Assembly: GCA_903897155.1 (NCBI GenBank)
Contig: CAIUAO010000038.1
Coordinates: 1-5,439 of the forward strand
Length of the DNA stretch: 5,439 bases
Direction: 5' to 3'
Source: an uncultured Actinomycetes bacterium
Lineage (GTDB): Bacteria; Actinomycetota; Actinomycetes; Nanopelagicales; Nanopelagicaceae
A model generated the notes under the pieces. That model was not told the DNA's origin. It was given only the letters and a program-made list of their open reading frames with translations, and ran no database searches. Positions 1-5,439 of this stretch are shown in pieces. The position numbers and the translations under genes are program-made. Positions within the stretch are counted from its first letter, which is position 1, and every line of letters begins with the position of its first letter.

Positions 1-501
1 ATGAATCAACCTACGACCCTCAACTGCTGAACGTAAAATCCAAATGGGCAACTGGTGTGAAACACAAAATGCATCTTTGCCGTTGGCTGCATCTCTTGCC
101 TCAAATAAACTTCCAAGCATTCGAGATATCTGTTCGGTGTAAGGCTCGCCCCATGAAGGTTTCCATGGATTAACTAAGTGTCTCCACGATGCAGGGTGAC
201 GCAAAACTCCTGAACCTAATTCAAATTTTTTTCCTTCAAAAATATTGGCTGCCTCTATGAGTTTCTCATCAGTAGTAATCTGTAAATTATGAGCAGATGC
301 AAGAGGATTCGCGGTCTCTTGCGCTCTTTGTAGCGGAGAGACGAGCACAGCTCCAACATCAAATTTCTTTGACCACTCTGCAACCGTCTTTGCCATTTCT
401 TGACCACGGTCAGATAAATACCAGCCAGATTGACGACCATAGAGAATTTTTTCAGGGTTATGGACTTCGCCATGGCGTAAGAAGTGAATGGTGGCGGGCA
501 T
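1..501 (-). CDS. Histidine phosphatase family protein (phosphoglycerate mutase-like), 3' end beyond window
   Basis: Reading leftward from the ATG at 501-499, the frame stays open for 167 codons to the window edge. It starts MPATIHFLRHGEVHNPEK. It is a histidine phosphatase (phosphoglycerate mutase superfamily), probably a cytoplasmic phosphatase whose substrate cannot be told from sequence. The catalytic set is complete: R9-H10-G11 with H10 as the phosphorylated histidine, R59 in SPLQRAQETA, the candidate acid E83 in LIEAANIFEG, and H149 in VSHQLPIW. The usual 'SHG' is 'SHQ' here; I recall the same in the actinobacterial Rv0525 subgroup, whose members are about 200 aa, so roughly 35 residues are missing. 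There is no signal peptide. Rv0525 relatives sit beside cytochrome c biogenesis genes (redoxin, ccdA, resB, ccsA), so those may lie left of position 1; this is inference. The start is favoured because no other in-frame ATG or GTG lies upstream as far as position 540 and a -10 hexamer sits 6 nt before it. Confidence 0.9.
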   Translation of the reverse strand, partial: MPATIHFLRHGEVHNPEKILYGRQSGWYLSDRGQEMAKTVAEWSKKFDVGAVLVSPLQRAQETANPLASAHNLQITTDEKLIEAANIFEGKKFELGSGVLRHPASWRHLVNPWKPSWGEPYTEQISRMLGSLFEARDAANGKDAFCVSHQLPIWILRSAVEGRRLIH

Positions 502-507
502 GAGATA

Positions 508-513
508 AGCATA
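508..513 (-). promoter_or_regulatory. Putative -10 hexamer of a leaderless promoter for the histidine phosphatase
   Basis: On the minus strand, TATGCT at 513 to 508 matches the actinobacterial TANNNT -10 pattern. Six bases separate it from the ATG at 501, which would place the transcription start on or next to the start codon. No Shine-Dalgarno precedes the ATG, consistent with leaderless translation. No convincing -35 is visible at 16-18 bp spacing. The call rests on pattern and spacing alone. Confidence 0.45.
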
Positions 514-522
514 AGCGAGGGC

Positions 523-528
523 TAAAGT
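523..528 (+). promoter_or_regulatory. Putative -10 hexamer of a leaderless promoter for the HAD-IB hydrolase
   Basis: TAAAGT matches TANNNT and ends 6 nt before the ATG at 535, mirroring the arrangement of the divergent gene. No Shine-Dalgarno lies between it and the ATG, and no clear -35 is present. Nine bases separate this hexamer from the opposing one, so polymerases bound at the two promoters would collide. Confidence 0.45.
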
Positions 529-534
529 ACTGAC

Positions 535-1305
535 ATGACGGATACCCAGAAACGAGTCGCCTTCTTCGATGTAGACAACACATTGATGAGGGGTTCCTCA
601 CTTTTCTTCTTAAGCCGGGGTATGTATCAGCGTGGATTCTTCACAAAGAAAGATATCTCTAACTTTGTCATGGCCAATATCCGATACCGGCTCTCAGGAA
701 TCGAAAATATGGAAGAGATCGCAAAAATTCAAGCCTCTGCCTGTGAATTCTTCAGAGGGCATAGGGCGGACGTCATTGAAAAGATGGGTATCGAAGTTTA
801 CGACGAATATGTGTCCCCAGCTTTATGGCAAGGAACAATTGAAATTGCAAACGAGCATTTAAAGAATAATGAAGAAGTCTGGTTGGTCACAGCTACTCCT
901 CTTGATCTTGCCAATCTAATTGTAGAAAGACTTGGGTTTACTGGCGCCCTTGGGACGATCGCAGAAGTCAAAGATGGTGTCTACACAGGCAAATTAATCG
1001 GCCAACTTTTACATGGTCCTAATAAAGCGCTAGCAGTAAGAAAACTAGCGCTTGAAAATAATATTGACTTGACTCATTCATACGCATACTCAGATAGTCA
1101 TCACGACATTCCATTGCTCAGTTCTGTTGGATACCCCAGGGTTATTAACCCAGATACTCAGCTACAAATTCATGCGCTTCGAAATCATTGGCCCATACAT
1201 GACTTTCGCCGCGGCCGCACATTCAAAAAACTTGTCGCCCCGACTCTTAGCCGCGTCATGAAGGTTACGACGCTCATCTCCCCTCGAAGCTGGAAAAAAA
1301 GGTAG
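535..1305 (+). CDS. HAD-IB family hydrolase (SerB-like phosphatase superfamily)
   Basis: This 256-aa protein belongs to HAD subfamily IB, which hydrolyses phosphomonoesters through an aspartyl-phosphate intermediate with Mg2+. All four HAD motifs are present: motif I DVDNT with nucleophile D12 and acid/base D14, motif II T119 in LVTATP, motif III K164 in GPNKA, and motif IV SDSHHD with D187 and D191. The alpha-helical cap lies between motifs I and II. GYPRVINPD follows at about residue 199, a typical HAD-IB element. The sequence pattern matches actinobacterial proteins often labelled 'HAD-IB family hydrolase' or SerB1 (Rv0505c-like). The physiological substrate is unknown, and phosphoserine phosphatase should not be assumed. 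Residues 224-256 form a strongly basic tail with about 11 Arg/Lys and no acidic residue, whereas relatives I recall end in a hydrophobic helix. The gene diverges from the histidine phosphatase and lies 44 bp before the next gene on the same strand. Confidence 0.9.
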   Translation: MTDTQKRVAFFDVDNTLMRGSSLFFLSRGMYQRGFFTKKDISNFVMANIRYRLSGIENMEEIAKIQASACEFFRGHRADVIEKMGIEVYDEYVSPALWQGTIEIANEHLKNNEEVWLVTATPLDLANLIVERLGFTGALGTIAEVKDGVYTGKLIGQLLHGPNKALAVRKLALENNIDLTHSYAYSDSHHDIPLLSSVGYPRVINPDTQLQIHALRNHWPIHDFRRGRTFKKLVAPTLSRVMKVTTLISPRSWKKR

Positions 1306-1334
1306 GCCTGTAAATAGAGGCAACAAAACTCCAG

Positions 1335-1340
1335 TAATGT
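1335..1340 (+). promoter_or_regulatory. Possible -10 hexamer upstream of the helicase-associated gene
   Basis: TAATGT fits TANNNT and lies in the 44-bp gap before the ATG at 1350, but it ends 9 nt from the ATG rather than 6. If used, transcription would start within a few bases of the start codon and give a very short leader. No good Shine-Dalgarno is present; only AGG at 1341-1343 comes close. Such a hexamer is common by chance in AT-rich gaps, so support is weak. Confidence 0.25.
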
Positions 1341-1349
1341 AGGCCAGTT

Positions 1350-3503
1350 ATGTCTTATTCATTGGCTGATGAGCTACGCATGCGCGCAGAGAGTGAAATT
1401 GCGCTGCTCTTTACTTTGCGTCCAGACCTCATCTCCCCTGTCCCCCCTGATTTCTCAGCACTTGCTGCGCGAGCAAATTCGATGCCAAGTGTCATGCGCG
1501 CTCGTGATGCACTTAATAAATGGGAGATAGACATACTGACTGCGATCTGCACACTTGGAGATCCAATTTCCCTCATGGAAGTACTTAGTATGACAAGCAA
1601 GGACGCCAAATCAGCTGTCCTTTCTTTATGGCAACGAGCACTCATATATAAAGATGGCGAGCACTACCGTGTTCCAAGCAATGTAAGAGTTGCAATAGGA
1701 GAACACCCAGCAGGACTTGGCCCAGCAGCTACAACGAAAATTGATTTTTCACTACTTGAAGATGCTCCAAGTGGAGCAACTGATTTGTTGCAGCGCATGG
1801 TCTGGGGACCACCAAAAGGACAAGTCGCTGATGTAAAGAAAGCACCACCAGCAATTAAATGGCTCATTACAAATAATTTTTTAATTCCTTTTGATTCACA
1901 AACTGTTTTACTCCCAAGGGAAGTAGCGCTCCACTTTAGAGATGGCAAAGTTTTTAAGGAGCTTCAAGCAACCCAGCCGATCATTACTGGTACTTCAAGA
2001 AAGCAAAAAGATGTTAATTTGGCAGCAATTGCAAATATCGGAACGTTTATTAGATGGTGTGAAGAATTAGCTCATAACTGGTCAGATGAACCCCCTATGG
2101 GCTTGAAATCTGGCGGACTAGGCGTAAGAGACTTAAAACGCACCTCTGAACACTTAGGAATATCTGAAAGTTGCGCCGCATTTGTTGCAGAACTTTTATT
2201 TATCGCTGGCTTAATTGTGATCGATACAGATGATCAGATTATGCCTACAAATGCATTTGATATCTGGCTCACACGAAGTATTGAAGAACGATGGCACGCG
2301 ATTGCTTCTCTATGGCTTGAGACATCACGAATGAGCGGGCTCATTGGGAAAGCAGAGAACAAAAATATTTCAGCGCTCGGCCCTGAGCTAGATAGAGCCG
2401 GAGTCAGCCTCATCAAGAGGAATGCACTTGAATTATTAGAGAAAAACTTAGAACTTGATCCTTCTATTGATTCAGTAAATATCTGTATTCAGTGGCTTAC
2501 CCCTACTAGAGCCAATTCTGACTATGTCGAATGGATATTACGAGAGGCTGAATGGCTTGGTATTACAGGCCAAGGAGCGCTTTCAAGTTTTGGAATTGCG
2601 TTGCTTCATAATCAAGACCTCGGTATCGAAGCTGCTCTTCCAAAACCAGTTGACCATATTTTGATCCAAGCTGATAACAGCGCAATCGCACCTGGCTCAC
2701 TCACTATTGAATTAGCAAATGCGATTGGGACAATTGCAGATATTGAGAGCCGAGGTGGGGCAACTGTTTACCGGTTTAGTGAAGCTTCTATCCGCCGAGG
2801 TTTGGACCACGGACAAACTGGTAATTACATTTTAGATTTTCTCAAAAAAACTTCTAAAACACCTGTTCCGCAGCCACTTGAGTATCTAATAACTGATGTC
2901 GCAAAACGTCACGGAAGATTACGTGTGGGCACTGCGAATACATATCTGCGGTGTGAAGACGAAGGGCTTATTGCCGAGATACTTCATGATAAAAAACTTG
3001 AACCACTTCGGATGCGCAAACTTGCCCCACAAGTATTGGTTTCCGATATAGAGATGAATGAATTAATGACTTCACTTCGAGAAGCGGGTTATTTGCCGGC
3101 TGCAGAAAATGCAACTGGTGTTTTGATCTCTGCGCCTCTTATTCGTCGTGCAAAATCTAGACCAAAACCACCAAGAGTAGTAAGTGAAATATCAACACCC
3201 TCTCAAGCTGTAATTAACTCTGCAGTAAAAGCACTGCAGGCCGGTGAGAAGGCAAGCTCACATAAGCCTCGTGATATTCCTCGAACAACTGCGAATGAAA
3301 CAGTTGAGTTACTTCACCAATATATTGAAGAACGAGTAAGACTAACAATCGGGTATGCAGATACAAATGGTGGTGTTTCAAACCGTCTTATCGATCCACT
3401 TTCAATCTCACTTGGAACCTTAGTTGCTCGCGACCATGCCACTGGGGAGATCACCCATTTCCGCATTCCCCGCATAACAGGCGTGGGTGTGGCTAATGAA
3501 TAA
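1350..3503 (+). CDS. Helicase-associated protein with XPB N-terminal-like and WYL-like domains
   Basis: This 717-aa protein resembles the actinobacterial 'helicase-associated domain-containing protein' family (Rv0862c-like, as I recall usually 700-850 aa), encoded next to XPB. The start at 1350 fits the family opening SLADELRMRAE followed by RPDLISPVPPDF. Residues about 50-125 look like a winged helix and end in the family-typical EHPAGLGP. Residues 434-594 form an XPB/Ssl2 N-terminal-like domain (Helicase_C_3 type) that aligns with the XPB encoded downstream: Y474-G527 against its Y46-E99, including the shared GRLR. Residues about 590-650 are a Lys/Arg/Pro-rich linker. Residues 650-712 resemble a WYL-type small beta-barrel, with RLTIGYAD, RLIDPLSISLGTLVARD and HFRIPRITGV. 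There is no Walker A or DEAH box, signal peptide or membrane segment, so it should not be an active helicase. A cytoplasmic, non-catalytic partner or regulator of XPB is the likeliest role, but this is inference; the biochemical function is not known to me. Confidence 0.85.
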   Translation: MSYSLADELRMRAESEIALLFTLRPDLISPVPPDFSALAARANSMPSVMRARDALNKWEIDILTAICTLGDPISLMEVLSMTSKDAKSAVLSLWQRALIYKDGEHYRVPSNVRVAIGEHPAGLGPAATTKIDFSLLEDAPSGATDLLQRMVWGPPKGQVADVKKAPPAIKWLITNNFLIPFDSQTVLLPREVALHFRDGKVFKELQATQPIITGTSRKQKDVNLAAIANIGTFIRWCEELAHNWSDEPPMGLKSGGLGVRDLKRTSEHLGISESCAAFVAELLFIAGLIVIDTDDQIMPTNAFDIWLTRSIEERWHAIASLWLETSRMSGLIGKAENKNISALGPELDRAGVSLIKRNALELLEKNLELDPSIDSVNICIQWLTPTRANSDYVEWILREAEWLGITGQGALSSFGIALLHNQDLGIEAALPKPVDHILIQADNSAIAPGSLTIELANAIGTIADIESRGGATVYRFSEASIRRGLDHGQTGNYILDFLKKTSKTPVPQPLEYLITDVAKRHGRLRVGTANTYLRCEDEGLIAEILHDKKLEPLRMRKLAPQVLVSDIEMNELMTSLREAGYLPAAENATGVLISAPLIRRAKSRPKPPRVVSEISTPSQAVINSAVKALQAGEKASSHKPRDIPRTTANETVELLHQYIEERVRLTIGYADTNGGVSNRLIDPLSISLGTLVARDHATGEITHFRIPRITGVGVANE

Positions 3504-3536
3504 CCAGGTTGATGTGAATTACGGCAGACTACTCCC

Positions 3537-4613
3537 ATGACATTTCTCGCTGACTTACAAAAGCTGGTGGAATGCCAATCTCCTACTGAGGATTTGGCAG
3601 CTTGTCAGAAAGTTATGGAAGTAGCGAAGAAGATTGCAGAAGATAACTTGCCCCACGAAGCTGAAATAGTCATTGAGTCAGGCCGTCCAGTTTTTTGGTG
3701 GGGTTCTAAGAATCCTAAAATAGTTCTACTCGCTCATCTGGATACTGTTTGGCCTAATGATTCATTTATGCCGCTTTGGAAAGTAGATGGCGACAAAATC
3801 AGTGGTCCTGGAATTTTTGATATGAAAGCAGGATTTCTACAAGCTTTATATGCTCTTAAAGAAAACCCAAACGCTCACGAAAGTGTTGCACTCATAGCTA
3901 CAAGTGATGAAGAAACGGGAAGTAAGAGTTCTCGTGAACTCATTACACGTGTGTCTAAGAATGCTAAAGCTGTACTGGTTTTGGAGTCATCGCTCAACGG
4001 CAAAGTAAAAGTCGGGCGAAAAGGTACATCCATGTATCAAATTAAAATTCATGGGCGTGCATCACATGCTGGTCTTGAACCAGAAAAAGGTATTAATGCC
4101 ACAGTTGAGATTGCTGAAATTATTACGCAAGTAGTTAAATTGGCTAATCCTGAGCACGGGACCACGATTGTTCCAACCATGCTTGAATCTGGAACAACAA
4201 CAAATACTGTTCCTGCTCTTGCAACGTTAGATATTGATTCACGATCTTTTTCACAAGCAGAGCTCGAGCGTTTAGATTCTGCAATTAGGTCTTTGAAGCC
4301 CAAGCACCCAGATGCACAGATTGAAGTTACGGGTGGGATAAATAGGCCACCACTTGAAACTGCATCAACTCAAAAGCTTTATGAAAAACTCGAAGCCACA
4401 GCAAAGAAGCTAGGTATGCCGCCAGTTGGTTCTGCAAGTGTCGGAGGAGCAAGTGATGGAAATTTTGCCGCTGCTGCAGGCGCACCAACTCTTGACGGGC
4501 TAGGCGCAACAGGTGATGGAGCCCATGCTTCACACGAACATATTTTGGCATCAACTGTTTCAGACCGAATCTCTCTTCTGGCAGCATTTATTAAGGAGCT
4601 TGTTAGTGAGTGA
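3537..4613 (+). CDS. M20 family zinc metallopeptidase, carboxypeptidase G2-like
   Basis: This 358-aa protein is a di-zinc aminoacylase/carboxypeptidase of family M20, closest in pattern to glutamate carboxypeptidase G2. Metal ligands and catalytic residues are all visible: H67 and D69 in LLAHLDTVWP, bridging D95 in GPGIFDMKAG, general base E125 and ligand E126 in TSDEETGS, ligand E150 in LVLESSLNG, and final ligand H330 in GDGAHASHEHI. The lid/dimerisation domain inserts at about residues 160-270 and includes H177 in GRASHAG, which in the family contacts the substrate across the dimer. It should therefore be active on a C-terminal or N-acyl amino acid; folate-type glutamates are possible but unproven. 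Unlike secreted CPG2 there is no signal peptide, so it is presumably cytoplasmic. It starts 33 bp after the helicase-associated gene without a Shine-Dalgarno and overlaps the XPB gene by 8 nt. Confidence 0.93.
   Translation: MTFLADLQKLVECQSPTEDLAACQKVMEVAKKIAEDNLPHEAEIVIESGRPVFWWGSKNPKIVLLAHLDTVWPNDSFMPLWKVDGDKISGPGIFDMKAGFLQALYALKENPNAHESVALIATSDEETGSKSSRELITRVSKNAKAVLVLESSLNGKVKVGRKGTSMYQIKIHGRASHAGLEPEKGINATVEIAEIITQVVKLANPEHGTTIVPTMLESGTTTNTVPALATLDIDSRSFSQAELERLDSAIRSLKPKHPDAQIEVTGGINRPPLETASTQKLYEKLEATAKKLGMPPVGSASVGGASDGNFAAAAGAPTLDGLGATGDGAHASHEHILASTVSDRISLLAAFIKELVSE
4593..4598 (+). promoter_or_regulatory. Shine-Dalgarno that sets the GTG start of the XPB gene
   Basis: AAGGAG lies inside the last codons of the M20 gene, 7 nt before the GTG at 4606. 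It is the only strong ribosome binding site I see at a gene start in this window; the other starts look leaderless or weakly served. It supports the GTG start and suggests XPB is translated from the same mRNA as the peptidase. Confidence 0.75.
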
Positions 4614-5439
4614 TGGCCCATTAATTGTCCAAAGTGATAAAACTTTATTGCTTGATATTGACCATCCACTTTCAGATGAATGCCGGCGAGCAATTGCAGC
4701 ATTTGCTGAATTAGAAAAATCACCAGAGCACATCCACACATACAGACTCACACCACTTGGTTTATGGAACGCACGAGCTGCTGGCCATGATGCAGAGCAA
4801 GTTGTAGATACATTGCTTAAGTACTCACGTTTTGCTGTTCCGCATGCACTATTAGTCGATATCGCAGAAACAATGTCTAGATACGGGCGTCTACGTCTTG
4901 AAGCACACCCTGTCCACGGATTAATACTCGCTTCAAATGATCCAGCAGTCCTAAGAGAAGTCACACGGGGAAAGAAAGTTGCGCCCATGCTTGGGCTACA
5001 ACTCGATGATGAAACTATTGTTGTGCACCCTGGCCAACGTGGATTTCTCAAGCAGGCGCTATTAAAGCTTGGTTGGCCTGCAGAAGATTTTGCTGGTTAC
5101 GTTGATGGCGAGCATCATGAAATTGCGCTTCGTGAAGAAGGCTGGTCAATCCGTAAATACCAATCCATGGCGGCAGAGGGCTTCTGGCATGGCGGGTCAG
5201 GTGTTGTAGTACTCCCATGTGGGGCAGGCAAAACAATCGTCGGCGCAGCAGCAATGGCGCATGCAAAAGCAACAACACTAATTCTTGTAACAAATACTGT
5301 TGCAGCTAGACAGTGGCGCGATGAATTATTACGCCGAACAACTCTTCACGAAGATGAAATTGGTGAATACTCTGGCGCTAAGAAAGAGATTCGCCCAGTA
5401 ACTATTGCAACATACCAAGTAATGACTATGCGCCGAGGC
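4606..5439 (+). CDS. xpb: XPB-type superfamily 2 DNA helicase, N-terminal half (3' end beyond window)
   Basis: The frame is open from GTG 4606 to the window edge (278 codons), beginning VSDGPLIVQSDKTLLL, which matches the conserved N-terminus of actinobacterial XPB (Rv0861c/Ercc3-like, about 550 aa from memory). XPB is an ATP-driven 3'-5' SF2 DNA translocase: in eukaryotes the TFIIH subunit, and in bacteria an enzyme with unwinding and annealing activity that is presumed to act in repair. Residues 5-150 are the XPB N-terminal domain. A Q-motif-like element, RKYQ, is at 183-186. Walker A CGAGKT is at 205-210 with K209. Motif Ia LILVTNT is at 225-231, and ATYQVMT at 268-274 precedes the DExH box. 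The DExH box, the RED and thumb elements and the second RecA domain lie beyond the window. The start overlaps the M20 stop by 8 nt and has a Shine-Dalgarno 7 nt upstream. The first ATG in frame would remove the conserved domain. Confidence 0.95.
   Translation, partial: MSDGPLIVQSDKTLLLDIDHPLSDECRRAIAAFAELEKSPEHIHTYRLTPLGLWNARAAGHDAEQVVDTLLKYSRFAVPHALLVDIAETMSRYGRLRLEAHPVHGLILASNDPAVLREVTRGKKVAPMLGLQLDDETIVVHPGQRGFLKQALLKLGWPAEDFAGYVDGEHHEIALREEGWSIRKYQSMAAEGFWHGGSGVVVLPCGAGKTIVGAAAMAHAKATTLILVTNTVAARQWRDELLRRTTLHEDEIGEYSGAKKEIRPVTIATYQVMTMRRG

Noticed and set aside
52..60. Loss of histidine phosphatase activity because SHG is replaced by SHQ
   Set aside because: The catalytic H149 itself (nt 55-57) is kept, and SHQLP is what I recall as normal for the Rv0525-like subgroup.
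297..503. 68-codon open frame on the plus strand
   Set aside because: It lies wholly antisense to the histidine phosphatase, whose catalytic motifs are intact; it matches no family I know and has no ribosome binding site.
1294..1300. Run of seven A at the end of the HAD gene as a programmed frameshift site
   Set aside because: The codon phase (TGG AAA AAA AGG) does not form a standard -1 slippery heptamer, and either shifted frame ends after a few to about a dozen meaningless residues.
535..1305. Calling the HAD-IB protein phosphoserine phosphatase (SerB)
   Set aside because: The motifs establish the HAD-IB fold and chemistry but not the substrate; this actinobacterial group is often mislabelled SerB.
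1306..1321. Possible hairpin GCCT...AGGC after the HAD gene as a terminator
   Set aside because: The stem is only four base pairs with an eight-base loop and no T-run follows, so it is not a credible intrinsic terminator.
1303..1345. Direct repeat TAGGCC at 1303-1308 and 1340-1345 flanking the 44-bp gap
   Set aside because: Six bases repeated once over 37 bp is expected fairly often by chance, and one copy includes the stop codon of the HAD gene.
1350..3503. 717-aa protein as an active helicase
   Set aside because: No Walker A, DExH or motif VI can be found anywhere in it; only the XPB N-terminal-like accessory domain is shared with XPB.
4560..5051. 163-codon open frame on the minus strand across the M20/XPB junction
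   Set aside because: It is antisense to conserved XPB and M20 coding sequence and gives a Ser/Arg/Cys-rich translation without recognisable motifs, typical of a shadow frame.

Overview
The window looks like part of the chromosome of a streamlined, moderate-GC actinobacterium. GC was not counted but appears to be in the mid-40s. Every recognisable protein has its closest remembered relatives in Actinobacteria: a histidine phosphatase of the Mycobacterium Rv0525 type, a HAD-IB hydrolase with the actinobacterial sequence pattern, and an XPB helicase next to a 'helicase-associated' protein, as in Rv0861c/Rv0862c. Gene spacing is tight and there are no mobile elements. Freshwater Nanopelagicales (acI) would fit, but this is inference.

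Layout. A leftward histidine phosphatase gene (501 to 1, 3' end cut off by the window edge) diverges from a rightward block. The two starts are only 33 bp apart, and each has a TANNNT -10-like hexamer exactly 6 nt upstream of its ATG, suggesting overlapping leaderless promoters. The rightward genes are a HAD-IB phosphatase (535-1305), a 717-aa helicase-associated protein (1350-3503), an M20 zinc peptidase of the carboxypeptidase G2 type (3537-4613) and the first 278 residues of an XPB-type DNA helicase (GTG start at 4606, cut by the right edge). Gaps between genes are 44, 33 and -8 bp. The sequence is almost entirely coding, no non-coding stretch exceeds 50 bp, and no terminator is visible.

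How the genes fit together. The most informative relationship is between the 717-aa protein and XPB. The 717-aa protein carries an XPB N-terminal-like domain that can be aligned by hand, without gaps over 54 residues, to the N-terminal domain of the XPB encoded about 1.1 kb downstream. It also carries a WYL-like C-terminal domain, but no helicase motor. A non-catalytic partner for XPB, loosely like the p52 subunit of TFIIH, is therefore a reasonable hypothesis. The M20 peptidase lies between the two and appears translationally coupled to XPB through an 8-nt overlap and an internal Shine-Dalgarno. Whether this reflects a shared function or only co-expression cannot be decided from the sequence.
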